A stretch of DNA of 64,000 nucleotides, from assembly GCA_018064605.1 (NCBI GenBank), contig JAGHUX010000033.1:1-64000 (forward strand), written 5' to 3'. Below the pieces are notes generated by a model. The model had not been told where the DNA came from, searched no databases, and saw only the letters and a list, made by a program, of their open reading frames with translations. Both the position numbers and the translations under genes were made by a program. Positions 29,803-38,456 of the stretch are shown one piece after another (within the stretch, counting starts at the first letter, position 1; each line of letters starts with the position of its first letter). This stretch comes from Candidatus Limimorpha caballi (lineage in GTDB: Bacteria; Bacteroidota; Bacteroidia; Bacteroidales; F082).

Positions 29803-31442
29803 CTGGTCTGGTTTTTGTTTTTGATCATCCAAATCGCATCCAATCTCATCATCTCTTCAAGTGTCTTGCCGTTTTCCTTCGCCTTGTTTTCTATCATTTT
29901 CATTTTCTCGGGCGATTGCTTGAACTCTTCGATGTATTTCTGAATTTCAAATTGAAACAATATCGAGTCGTTTATCTGTTCGTTTCGCATGAGTGGTCTG
30001 CCGTCAACAATGTTTTCGGCTTCGGTTTTCAATATTCTGCTGATGTCTTCATTTCGCAGTGTTGATTGTATGTCAAGCAGTTTCATCCATTCGCCGTCGT
30101 TTTCTATTTTGTTCATCGCTTTGGCGATGTTGATGCCGCGTTCGTTTCTTATCGTTGGAACACCTTCTGTGTCAAGACCTTTGATAAGCAACGGATGGTT
30201 GCGCAGCAGCCACTCGGCTTCGTCTTTTGTATAATTGTCAGTTTCCATGTGACGTCTGACCTCGGCATCCCAAAGGCTGTCGCTCACGCAGAGTTTTATC
30301 AGTGCTTTTTCGGCAAAGCCATACGAAATCTTGTACATTTGCGATGGTTCGTTGAAAAACACAATGAAGTCGGCGTTCATGATCCTTTGGAGAATGTCAA
30401 CCTGGGTTATCGGCTGGCTTTTCATGAGTTTCGGGCCGTATTGTTCTGTCTTGTTGTAGAACCAATATCTCACGTCGCTGAAAATCTCTTCGAGCGGAAT
30501 ATATTGGTTGAAGGCTCTGAAATATGAGTTGCCTATGAATATTCCGTTGGTTTTCAATGAATTGGAATCCGCCACGACAGTAACCTCCCTTTCGTGGTAG
30601 TCGTATGGATAAAGCTCGATCGGTCTCATCAGGTTGAGGCCGAACTCGAGGTCGTGTATCACGTTTTTGGTTTCCTGGCTGTTTTCGCGTCGTCCGCCGA
30701 ATTTCACATGCGGCATGTTGATGCCTTTCAGCTGCGCCATGAAACGGAAAAGCGAGTCGCCGGCGTAGGCTGCCGGGAAAATCCAGTGCGCCGAAGCCTG
30801 TGGGATTATCGGGAAATCTATCGTGTCCTGGATGCTCTGGAACATGGAATGCATGTCGAGATACGGGAATCCCGTTTCGGCAAAAGCATCACGGTAGTAG
30901 TCGTATGCGTGTATCGTCGTGGTGTCATAATCCCATTCAGGCAGAAATTCTGGATATGATGTTGATTTTTCCGGCGATGTAAATATCATGAAATCAATGT
31001 CATAGCTTTTCAAGACACCTCTCAGCTTGTTCAGGATTTCAACTTGACTTTCAAATTTGTTTGTTGCGGCTTTGTTTGAGTCGCACCAGCGGTACATCTC
31101 GTTGCCGTAAAATTCATTGACACTGTAAGTGAAAAACAACCAGTTGTCCTTTCCGATAGTTACTTCGTTGCTGTATGTTTTCCGGTAGAAGTCCCAAAGA
31201 TATTGATTGTAAAATCTTATTAACATTTCACGGAAGCCGAAATTATACCTCAAATGGTTTTCGGTGTCATTCTGCCATTGGGCGGTCTTGTAATTGTCAA
31301 AGTTCAGTTCGGGCTTTTTTGCCTCGTGGGTTTCGCCATTTAGTTTTTTGAGTTCTATAAAATGCGTTTTTTGCTGCGCAATGACTGTCGCAAATATTGC
31401 TAATGTCAAGAAACACAATATATTATAGATGATTTTTTTCAT
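29799..31442 (-). CDS. AlgJ/AlgX (DHHW)-like SGNH protein, copy 3, probably inactive
   Basis: 547 residues, first after the MBOAT gene (7-base gap). N-terminal membrane anchor, then the DHHW-like domain: NFGFREMLIRFYNQY, GKDNWLFF, PEFLPEW. The catalytic positions are changed: Ser217-Ala218-His219 stands where Asp-x-His is expected, and the GDS block reads FIGNSYF (Asn305-Ser306). A C-terminal helical extension of about 100 residues (IEEFKQSPEKMKMIENKAK) is longer than in the other copies. Probably a non-catalytic glycan-binding or scaffold subunit, as AlgX-like proteins can be; that is inference. Confidence 0.75.
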   Translation of the reverse strand: MKKIIYNILCFLTLAIFATVIAQQKTHFIELKKLNGETHEAKKPELNFDNYKTAQWQNDTENHLRYNFGFREMLIRFYNQYLWDFYRKTYSNEVTIGKDNWLFFTYSVNEFYGNEMYRWCDSNKAATNKFESQVEILNKLRGVLKSYDIDFMIFTSPEKSTSYPEFLPEWDYDTTTIHAYDYYRDAFAETGFPYLDMHSMFQSIQDTIDFPIIPQASAHWIFPAAYAGDSLFRFMAQLKGINMPHVKFGGRRENSQETKNVIHDLEFGLNLMRPIELYPYDYHEREVTVVADSNSLKTNGIFIGNSYFRAFNQYIPLEEIFSDVRYWFYNKTEQYGPKLMKSQPITQVDILQRIMNADFIVFFNEPSQMYKISYGFAEKALIKLCVSDSLWDAEVRRHMETDNYTKDEAEWLLRNHPLLIKGLDTEGVPTIRNERGINIAKAMNKIENDGEWMKLLDIQSTLRNEDISRILKTEAENIVDGRPLMRNEQINDSILFQFEIQKYIEEFKQSPEKMKMIENKAKENGKTLEEMMRLDAIWMIKNKNQTR

Positions 31443-31449
31443 GAAGAAA

Positions 31450-32868
31450 TTAAAATCTGAAATATATGAACGGACTGAAACCGACTGCGTTGATTGCTGC
31501 GATGCAGAAAAACATCATGAACATTGCGAAGACCCACGCCACCACTGTGCCTGAAACTGAATGTTCTTTGTAATAAACGGTGTCTTGCAGTTTCTTCCCG
31601 AAAGGGAAGAGTGTGATGAACGAAAACACGAGTGCGACGATGAGCGTCGTGAAGAATTGCGAGTCGTAAATTTTGCTGATTGATTGGAAATCAAAGGCGA
31701 AAAGTCTTGAGATGAAAGTCCAGCATTGTGCGAGGTCTTCGATTCTGAAGATTGCCCATCCAACCATCACGATGATGAAAGTGATCAGCACGCTCGGCAC
31801 TTTCCCGATTTTCTCGTAGAATTTCTTCAGCCCCATGCGTTCCAGGACGAGCCAGAATCCGTGATAGGCGCCCCAGATGACGAAGCTCCAGCTTGCGCCG
31901 TGCCAGAGTCCTGAAAGCAGGAACACAACCCATAAGTTGAAGTACATCCTCGGTTTTGAGACGCGGTTGCCGCCAAGCGGGATGTAAAGGTAATTGCGCA
32001 TGAATGAACCTAACGTGATGTGCCATCTGCGCCAGAACTCGGTGATACTGCGTGAGTTATACGGGTTGTCGAAGTTTTCCGGAAAGTGGAATCCCATGAT
32101 CTTGCCGAGCCCGATGGCCATGTCGGAATAGCCAGCGAAGTCGAAATAAAGCTGCATCGTGTATGCCGCAATCGTGATCCATGCGGTGCCGCTGTCCATC
32201 ACGGCGAAGTCGGTGGCAAAAAGTTTGTCAACTTGAATGCCAATGACATCGGCAATCAACACCTTCTTTGAGAGACCGATGACGAAACGGAATAAACCTT
32301 GCAGACATTGTTCGGCGCTGTAGCTGCGCTCGCGTATTTCGCTCTCAATGTCGCAATATCTGACTATCGGGCCGGCGATGAGCTGCGGGAACATCATGAT
32401 ATAGACGATGTAGTCGCTGAGTCTTTTCATGGGTTCGTTGCCGCCTCGGTAGGTGTCGATGACGTAGGTTATCGACTGGAAAGTGAAAAATGAAATTCCT
32501 ATCGGAAGAATGACTTTCGCCAAAGTGACGGCGTTACACCCGAACAATGATGTCAAGGCATTGATGTTGTCAACCAGGAAGTTAGCGTATTTGTAATAGA
32601 TTAACAATCCGAGACTTATGGCGATGGCAAGCCCGCAGTAAAATTTCTTCAGCGTGCGTTTTTCTGTCTTGTGCATCATTTTCACAAGGAAGAAGTTCGC
32701 AATTGTCGAGCCGAGCAGAACAAGGATGAAGTCGGGTGCGCCGTAGCCGTAAAAAACTATCGAGAATAGGAGGATGATGTAGTTCCTGAACTTTTTCGGA
32801 CATGCGAAATAGCATACGAGAAAAATTGGAAGGAAATACAAAAGAAAGACGTTGCTACTGAATACCAT
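31450..32868 (-). CDS. MBOAT membrane O-acyltransferase (AlgI/DltB type)
   Basis: 472 residues with about ten to twelve transmembrane segments. MBOAT hallmarks: QLYFDFAGYSDMAIGLG, ITEFWRRWHITLGSF (His283) and LLSGLWHGASW with the invariant His323. AlgI/DltB/PatA-type proteins carry acyl groups (usually acetyl, or D-alanyl in DltB) across the inner membrane to a periplasmic SGNH partner. It is the first gene of a tight minus-strand operon with three AlgJ/AlgX-like proteins and a GDPD-like lipoprotein, and is divergent from LTA-synthase-like paralogue 3. Substrate polymer unknown. Confidence 0.93.
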   Translation of the reverse strand: MVFSSNVFLLYFLPIFLVCYFACPKKFRNYIILLFSIVFYGYGAPDFILVLLGSTIANFFLVKMMHKTEKRTLKKFYCGLAIAISLGLLIYYKYANFLVDNINALTSLFGCNAVTLAKVILPIGISFFTFQSITYVIDTYRGGNEPMKRLSDYIVYIMMFPQLIAGPIVRYCDIESEIRERSYSAEQCLQGLFRFVIGLSKKVLIADVIGIQVDKLFATDFAVMDSGTAWITIAAYTMQLYFDFAGYSDMAIGLGKIMGFHFPENFDNPYNSRSITEFWRRWHITLGSFMRNYLYIPLGGNRVSKPRMYFNLWVVFLLSGLWHGASWSFVIWGAYHGFWLVLERMGLKKFYEKIGKVPSVLITFIIVMVGWAIFRIEDLAQCWTFISRLFAFDFQSISKIYDSQFFTTLIVALVFSFITLFPFGKKLQDTVYYKEHSVSGTVVAWVFAMFMMFFCIAAINAVGFSPFIYFRF

Positions 32869-32891
32869 ATTGGAGTTTCTTTTTAAATCTG

Positions 32892-32899
32892 CAAAGTTA
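32892..32899 (-). promoter_or_regulatory. Promoter -7 element of the MBOAT operon
   Basis: TAACTTTG on the minus strand, with TTTG (32922-32925) 22 bases further upstream as a possible -33 element. ATG is 24 bases downstream. Confidence 0.6.
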
Positions 32900-32921
32900 T
32901 TAAAAAATGTTATATGTCAGA

Positions 32922-33020
32922 CAAAAAATGATTATTTTTGCAGATTATTAATTCAAATATCTTTCGATGAAAGAAGACTTTGAGGAAAAATCACATCGGT
33001 GTGGAATGTTGAACAAAATG
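32922..33020 (+). repeat. Diverged copy of the tyrS promoter and first codons
   Basis: This stretch aligns with 35405-35514: the promoter TCATTATTTTTGCA (here TGATTATTTTTGCA), ATTAAT, CAAATATC-TTCGATGAAAGA and the first ~18 codons. The encoded peptides are MKEDFEEKSHRCGMLNKM here and [18 protein letters not shown] in TyrRS. A ~15-base gap lies in the leader. Confidence 0.85.
32933..32940 (+). promoter_or_regulatory. Promoter -7 element of LTA-synthase-like paralogue 3 (tyrS-derived)
   Basis: TATTTTTG, embedded in a stretch that closely matches the tyrS promoter region at 35405-35423. It is divergent from the MBOAT promoter. Confidence 0.6.
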
Positions 33021-35372
33021 ATTGAAAATTCGTCATTACACGGATTTCTGAGTCTGACGTTCTGGGCAGCGGTCACGATAGTGTTGGCGCGTCTGTTTGA
33101 GACGGTGTTTGTCACGTATTATTTCGGTGGTTTCTTTTCACATTTCGTCAACAACCTGCTCGGGATGTGCTTCGACTTCGTTTATCTGACGCTGGCTTCG
33201 GCGGTCGTCGCCGTGCCGTTCTGTCTCTTCTCGAAATTGTCGGAGGAGAAAACGCTGCTGGTTTTCAGATGGTTATATGCGATAATCGCACTTGTCGCCA
33301 TGCTTCTCGTCGGATATTACTCGCAGACGGGCATCCCTCTCGACAGGGTTTTCTTCATGTATTCGATGGAAGAAATCATTGGAATAATATCATCGTCGCA
33401 GACTACGGTGTGGTGGATGTGGATATGCATCGCAATCGTGCCGGTGTTTCTTTTTTTCATAAGCAAGAATAAATTGAAAATCAGGAAGATGACATCTGTT
33501 TGCCTGATGTCTGCATTTGCTGTGTGCTGCATTTTGAGAGCGGTCTTTTACGATTCTTCGGTCAACAATCTGAATTATTATGAGCAGTCGGACAAGATAT
33601 GTTATTTCCTGAAGTCGCTTGGGATGAGCCGGGAGGATGATTACAATTTCGATGATGGCGTTTCGGCCGAGGAGTTGGAGAAGTTTCGTTCTTATTTCCC
33701 TGAAAATGAGTTTGTCAGTGCGGATTATCCTTTCCTGCACAGGGAGAACGGCGGCGATGTGCTGGGACGTTTCTTCGATCTCGGTGACGAGAAACCGAAC
33801 ATTGTGATGATTGTCGTTGAGGGTCTGGGACGTGAAAACAGCGGCAGGTACAGCAAATACATCTCGACGACGCCGTTCCTCGATTCGCTTGCCGACCATT
33901 CGCTGTATTGGCTCAACTGCATGTCGGTGTCGCAGCGCACGGCGGGCGTGTTTCCGGCTCTGTTCGGCGCCTTGCCGTTCGGAAGGGAGGGCTTCATGGC
34001 TTTCAAACGCAACGCCCCGGAATTTAATTCGCTGCCTAAAATATTGAAAGACAACGGATACAAATTCTCGTTTTACTATGGAGGCAAGGCTGACTTCGAC
34101 AATATGTCGGATTTTATCGAGCTGAACGGCGGGTCACAGTACTTCGCCGAGAGATTTGCCTCGTCCGACCAGCGCAGCGAGTGGGGTCTGTACGACAAGT
34201 TTCTCTTCGCTAAGGCGGCTGAAAACATTGATTTCCAATCGGAAACTCCACGTTTCGACCTCTATTTGACGCTTACGAGCCACACACCTTGGGATTATCC
34301 GGACAGGGATAAATACATTGATGAATATTCAAAGTTGACATCCGACGAGGGTAAGACGCATTATTATGATGCCAAGTCAACGGCTTCGTATCTATATGTG
34401 GATGAAGCACTTAAACAGATTTTCAACGCTTATCGCGACAAGCCCGGCTTCGAGAAAACGATTTTCATAATCACCGGCGACCACAATTACTATTTTTACA
34501 CAAATGTGCTTGAAAGGTATCATGTGCCGTTGCTGATATGGTCGCCGATGCTTAAGGAAAACAGGTGTTTCCCGGCTGTGGCCAGCCATCGTGACGTGAC
34601 GCCATCGTTGGTGAATATGCTTTCGCACAGATATGACATGGCGGTGCCAGATGAAGCGGCGTGGCTCAATTCAGGCCTTGATACCGCCTCGGTGTTCCAA
34701 AGTACAACCTTCTCGCCGCAAATGGATGCGTCGCGAAACATAGTGAACATGATCTATCACGATTATTATGTTGACAACGGCAACGTCTATAAAATAAAGT
34801 ACGTTGACAATCAACTGAAACTCGTTGAAGCCTTCGACTCCGGAAACAGAATGATGTCGCTGTTCAAACTTTATAAGGCAATGGATAAGTATGTGTGTGA
34901 CAATGACTTGCTTATATGCTCCGACAAACATGATGCCTTTGAATGGTCGCGGCTTGAAGACCAGTCCGTCATGATGACCGACACCATCGTCACAAACGAT
35001 GATTTCCCGCTTAAGGTTGTCGATTTGCCTTTGGACGCGGATTACAATGCACTCAAGGTTCATTTCAGTCTGGATTTCCTTTTCGGGGAAAAGGACGCCA
35101 AGCATGGGATCTCTATGGCACTTGTCATCAAAATCGTTGACGTCACAGGGAAAACTGTTTATTGTGGCCGTAACGAGATAGTGTCGTTCAATGAGTTGGT
35201 GAAGCATTATGAATACACCGAGACGATGAAAAGGAGCAATTACATGTACTCCGACGGTTCGCATCTGATGATTTATCTTTGGAATTGGAACAATTTGAAG
35301 ATGGGAATCACCAATGTGCAGAGCAATATAGAAGTATCGGTTGGATGTGAAAGTCGTTCTTGTGGATTATGA
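32967..35372 (+). CDS. LTA-synthase-like membrane phosphotransferase, paralogue 3
   Basis: 801 residues. The first ~18 residues are homologous to the TyrRS N-terminus rather than to the paralogues; the family-specific part starts near Met18 (MIENSSLHGFL). Membrane helices occupy about residues 30-195. The catalytic domain shows PNIVMIVVEGLGREN, Thr325 in SQRTAGVFPAL (the canonical LtaS-type Thr nucleophile, unlike Ser in paralogues 1 and 2), TSHTPWDYP and IITGDHNYYF. The C-terminal beta-rich domain is shared. It is divergent from the MBOAT operon, with promoters back to back, and is followed by tyrS. Confidence 0.87.
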   Translation: MKEDFEEKSHRCGMLNKMIENSSLHGFLSLTFWAAVTIVLARLFETVFVTYYFGGFFSHFVNNLLGMCFDFVYLTLASAVVAVPFCLFSKLSEEKTLLVFRWLYAIIALVAMLLVGYYSQTGIPLDRVFFMYSMEEIIGIISSSQTTVWWMWICIAIVPVFLFFISKNKLKIRKMTSVCLMSAFAVCCILRAVFYDSSVNNLNYYEQSDKICYFLKSLGMSREDDYNFDDGVSAEELEKFRSYFPENEFVSADYPFLHRENGGDVLGRFFDLGDEKPNIVMIVVEGLGRENSGRYSKYISTTPFLDSLADHSLYWLNCMSVSQRTAGVFPALFGALPFGREGFMAFKRNAPEFNSLPKILKDNGYKFSFYYGGKADFDNMSDFIELNGGSQYFAERFASSDQRSEWGLYDKFLFAKAAENIDFQSETPRFDLYLTLTSHTPWDYPDRDKYIDEYSKLTSDEGKTHYYDAKSTASYLYVDEALKQIFNAYRDKPGFEKTIFIITGDHNYYFYTNVLERYHVPLLIWSPMLKENRCFPAVASHRDVTPSLVNMLSHRYDMAVPDEAAWLNSGLDTASVFQSTTFSPQMDASRNIVNMIYHDYYVDNGNVYKIKYVDNQLKLVEAFDSGNRMMSLFKLYKAMDKYVCDNDLLICSDKHDAFEWSRLEDQSVMMTDTIVTNDDFPLKVVDLPLDADYNALKVHFSLDFLFGEKDAKHGISMALVIKIVDVTGKTVYCGRNEIVSFNELVKHYEYTETMKRSNYMYSDGSHLMIYLWNWNNLKMGITNVQSNIEVSVGCESRSCGL

Positions 35373-35415
35373 CAAATCTATTTCGTATTAGATGTTTTTG
35401 TTTCCAAAAAATCAT

Positions 35416-35423
35416 TATTTTTG
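35416..35423 (+). promoter_or_regulatory. tyrS promoter -7 element
   Basis: TATTTTTG, with TTTG at 35397-35400 (spacing 15). It begins within 44 bases of the stop codon of the preceding gene. This is the source-like copy of the promoter duplicated at 32933. Confidence 0.55.
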
Positions 35424-35460
35424 CAAAAATTTTTTTCAGGATTAATACAAATATCATTCG

Positions 35461-36756
35461 ATGAAAGAAGACTTCGTAGAAGAATTGCGCTGGCGCGGGA
35501 TGTTGAACAACATGACACCCGGCACCGAAGAACAGCTAAAGAAAGAAATGACAACGGCTTACCTCGGCATCGACCCGACCGCCGACTCATTGCATATCGG
35601 TCACCTCTGCGGCATCATGATGCTCCGCCATTTCCAGGCCGCAGGACATAAACCGCTCGCCCTCCTCGGCGGCGCCACCGGAATGATCGGCGACCCGTCA
35701 GGCAAATCGGCTGAACGTAACCTGCTGAACGACGAGACTCTGCAACACAACCAGGCTTGCATCAAGAAACAGCTCGCGAAGTTCCTCGACTTCGACAGCG
35801 ACCAGCCTAACCGCGCCGAACTCGTCAACAACTACGACTGGATGAAAGACTACACCTTCCTGCATTTCATCCGCGACATCGGCAAGCACATCACCGTCAA
35901 CTACATGATGGCGAAGGATTCGGTGAAGAAACGCTTCAACGGCGAAGGCGACGGCATGTCGTTCACCGAGTTCAGCTACCAGCTCGTCCAGGGTTACGAC
36001 TTCCTGTATCTGTTCGAGCATAAAGGCTGCAAGCTGCAGATGGGCGGCTCCGACCAATGGGGCAACATCACCACGGGCACAGAACTCATCCGCCGCAAGC
36101 TCGGCGCCGACAAGGAGGCCTTCGCGCTCACATGCAACCTCATCACCAAGGCCGACGGCGGCAAGTTCGGCAAGACCGAGAAAGGCAACATCTGGCTCGA
36201 CCCGGAGAAGACCTCGCCGTACGCTTTCTATCAGTTCTGGATGAACTGCACCGACGAGGACGCAGCCAAATACATCAAGATCTTCACGCTCCTGAGCAAG
36301 GAGGAGATCGACGCGTTGATAGCACGACACACCGCCGAGCCGCATCTGCGCGAGCTTCAGCGCACCCTCGCACGTGAACTCACAACAATCGTCCACTCAA
36401 AAGAAGACCTCGAAATGGCCGAGGAGGCGACGCAGATCCTTTTCGGAAAAGGAACCGCCGAGGCGCTTCATAAGTTCGATGAACAGACCCTGCTGAGCAT
36501 CTTCGAAGGCGTCCCGCAGGCATCGTTCTCGAAAGACGCTGTCGCTCAAGGTGTCAATATCATTGATTTCCTCGTTCAGACCAACGTCTTCCCGTCGAAG
36601 GGCGAGGCACGCAAGATGCTTCAGGGCAACGGCGTCTCTGTCAACAAGGAAAAAGTCACCGACCAGAAAGTCATCGGCAACGACGACCTCCTGAACGGGA
36701 AATATATCCTTGTCCAGAAAGGGAAGAAGAACTATTATATGATAACTTTGGAATAG
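35461..36756 (+). CDS. tyrS: Tyrosyl-tRNA synthetase
   Basis: Charges tRNA-Tyr. 431 residues, normal length for the bacterial TyrRS class. [14 protein letters not shown] gives the HIGH box; [15 protein letters not shown] gives the KFGKT version of the KMSKS loop; the middle has YQLVQGYDF and [10 protein letters not shown] for tyrosine binding. The C-terminal ~65 residues form an S4 RNA-binding domain ([19 protein letters not shown]). The start is supported by the promoter 38 bases upstream. Confidence 0.97.
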   Translation: MKEDFVEELRWRGMLNNMTPGTEEQLKKEMTTAYLGIDPTADSLHIGHLCGIMMLRHFQAAGHKPLALLGGATGMIGDPSGKSAERNLLNDETLQHNQACIKKQLAKFLDFDSDQPNRAELVNNYDWMKDYTFLHFIRDIGKHITVNYMMAKDSVKKRFNGEGDGMSFTEFSYQLVQGYDFLYLFEHKGCKLQMGGSDQWGNITTGTELIRRKLGADKEAFALTCNLITKADGGKFGKTEKGNIWLDPEKTSPYAFYQFWMNCTDEDAAKYIKIFTLLSKEEIDALIARHTAEPHLRELQRTLARELTTIVHSKEDLEMAEEATQILFGKGTAEALHKFDEQTLLSIFEGVPQASFSKDAVAQGVNIIDFLVQTNVFPSKGEARKMLQGNGVSVNKEKVTDQKVIGNDDLLNGKYILVQKGKKNYYMITLE

Positions 36757-36764
36757 GAGATCAG

Positions 36765-36882
36765 ATTGCTCGACTTCGCTCGCAATGACGGGGTGGTTGG
36801 GATATAGACGGCGCGGCTACGCCGCGCCTTGTTCCTTCTAAAAAGTGCTGTCATTGCGACAGACCGCAGGGAGTGGAGCAAT
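36765..36882. repeat. Dispersed inverted-repeat element, copy 2
   Basis: Opposite orientation to copy 1 (7537-7658). Left end ATTGCTCGACTTCGCTCGCA, right end with ACCGCAGGGAGTGGAGCAAT; the centre has an 8-bp perfect hairpin GGCGCGGC-TAC-GCCGCGCC (36810-36828). It lies immediately after the tyrS stop and may serve as its transcription terminator. Confidence 0.85.
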
Positions 36883-36904
36883 CTTGATAATATGCATTTA
36901 AACT

Positions 36905-37129
36905 ATGAACTACTGGGCGTTTCTGCTTCCGACACTGTTCCTTGTGCTTCTGTCGTTCGCCGCGATAGGCATCAAGATGATTGTGAAAAAAGACGGCGAA
37001 TTTGAGCGCAGGTGCGCCCACTCGCTCGACCCGGATGCGAAGTGCGTGTGCGGCGGAGGTAAGTGCCGGAATCAGGTTGAGAAGGAAAAGGAGAAAAAGG
37101 AAGAATTTACGGTTTCAAGCAACCGATAG
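36905..37129 (+). CDS. Small NqrM-like (DUF539-like) membrane protein
   Basis: 74 residues: one transmembrane helix (about residues 5-25), then a short cytoplasmic tail with four cysteines, Cys37, Cys47, Cys49 and Cys54 (CAHSLDPDAKCVCGGGKC). NqrM, which inserts iron into Na+-translocating NADH:quinone reductase, has the same layout of one helix plus a C..CxC..C cluster. apbE, whose product attaches FMN to Nqr or Rnf subunits, lies 1.3 kb away, which fits. The match is by architecture only. The 3' end overlaps the convergent ATPase gene by 23 bases. Confidence 0.65.
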   Translation: MNYWAFLLPTLFLVLLSFAAIGIKMIVKKDGEFERRCAHSLDPDAKCVCGGGKCRNQVEKEKEKKEEFTVSSNR

Positions 37130-38387
37130 GCACCACAAACACGCCGTCGTCACGTCTGTAAGGATAATCGCCGATTCCCGTCAGGACCATCATGAAAGCG
37201 GGGCTTTTCATCCGTGTCGTGTCAATGATTTTGGCAAGTGACAACAGTGATTTCGCACCTTTGTCAATCCAGATGTCTCCGCCAATCTTTATTTCTATGA
37301 GACCGTATTGTCCGTTTCTTAAATGTATTACAGCGTCGCATTCAAGTCTGTTGCTGTCGCGATAGTGATAGACGCTGCCGTCCAAGGCATCGGCATATAC
37401 TCGCAAGTCTCTCACTGCCAATGTCTCGAACAGAAATCCAAAACTTTCCATGTCGTTTATCAGGTCATCCGAACCGAGTCCCAAGGCTGCTGTTGCGATG
37501 CTTGGGTCGGCGAAATAACGTGTCTCGCTTGTCCTGATTGCGGCTTTGCTGCGAAGATTCGGATTCCATGCCGGCATGTCTTCTTCGACAAAAATCTTTT
37601 TTAGTATCTTGATGTATTCAGCCACTGTCTCGTCGGTCATGCTCGACTGCGAATTGGCTGTGAGGTCGGAATATATCGTCGTTATCGTTGTCTGTCCGCC
37701 TTGATGACGGCTCAGGCTTCTCACGATTCGTCGCATGAAATCGGCATCGCGCTGGATGTCATCGACTCTCGAAATATCGCTGTTCAATACGCCGTCTAAA
37801 TAGTTCTGGGCGACTTTCAACGAGGCGTTCTGCTTCATTTTCAATGTCTCCGGCCAACCGCCGCGGCAGGTCAGATAAGCCAAACGGTCGAGGTTTATTG
37901 ACGACATCCCGTCGGGAATTGCGCCATTGAACAATTGCTGGAGACTCACGTCGCCGCTGCTGTCGCCCGATTCCCACAACGACATCGGACGCATGGTGAG
38001 CCAGGCGAAACGTCCGGTGCCGGAATGCCATATCTTCTGCCGTTCTTTCTCTTTCGGGACGGCGGAACCAGTGAAAATAAACTGTCCTTGATGGCATGGC
38101 CGGTGGTCAATCTCGTAACGTGCCGCATCCCATAATTCGGGCACGAGCTCCCATTCGTCTATCAGACGGGGCGTTTCGCCTTCAAGAAGACGTTGCGGAT
38201 TCGTTTTCCCAAGCTGGATGTTCTGCCCGATCGTGGCGGGATTATCCATGTATAAGGTGCTTTTTGCATGATGTGCCGCCGTGGTGGTTTTGCCGCACCA
38301 TTTGGCTCCCTGAATGACCACGGCACCTGATGCTTCAAGCTGTTCTTCTAAGATTTTATCCGCTATTCTTGACCTGTATTCTTCCAT
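37107..38387 (-). CDS. AAA-ATPase with DUF4143 / PD-(D/E)XK domain, 'WCGKT' subfamily, copy A
   Basis: 426 residues. Walker A is GAKWCGKT (27-34), Walker B/sensor region RLIDEWELVPELWD, and a winged-helix/DUF4143 middle part contains RGGWPET and DPSIATAALGL. The C-terminal nuclease motif is Asp351...Glu365-x-Lys367 (ECDAVIHLR, LIEIKIGG). It is a close paralogue of the product at 45187. Cellular role unknown; such ATPase-nuclease proteins are numerous and patchy in Bacteroidales and archaea. The promoter TAGTTTTG (38413-38420, minus strand) lies between the gene and a 23-bp tandem-repeat array at 38457-38525. Confidence 0.88.
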   Translation of the reverse strand: MEEYRSRIADKILEEQLEASGAVVIQGAKWCGKTTTAAHHAKSTLYMDNPATIGQNIQLGKTNPQRLLEGETPRLIDEWELVPELWDAARYEIDHRPCHQGQFIFTGSAVPKEKERQKIWHSGTGRFAWLTMRPMSLWESGDSSGDVSLQQLFNGAIPDGMSSINLDRLAYLTCRGGWPETLKMKQNASLKVAQNYLDGVLNSDISRVDDIQRDADFMRRIVRSLSRHQGGQTTITTIYSDLTANSQSSMTDETVAEYIKILKKIFVEEDMPAWNPNLRSKAAIRTSETRYFADPSIATAALGLGSDDLINDMESFGFLFETLAVRDLRVYADALDGSVYHYRDSNRLECDAVIHLRNGQYGLIEIKIGGDIWIDKGAKSLLSLAKIIDTTRMKSPAFMMVLTGIGDYPYRRDDGVFVVPIGCLKP

Positions 38388-38412
38388 TGCAGTCTGTTTT
38401 TTATCTCGGCTG

Positions 38413-38420
38413 CAAAACTA
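38413..38420 (-). promoter_or_regulatory. Promoter -7 element of DUF4143 copy A
   Basis: TAGTTTTG on the minus strand, about 26 bases before the ATG. The repeat array begins 36 bases further upstream. Confidence 0.6.
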
Positions 38421-38456
38421 CTAATATTTAATGATATACGCAAGAAAAATTTTTTT

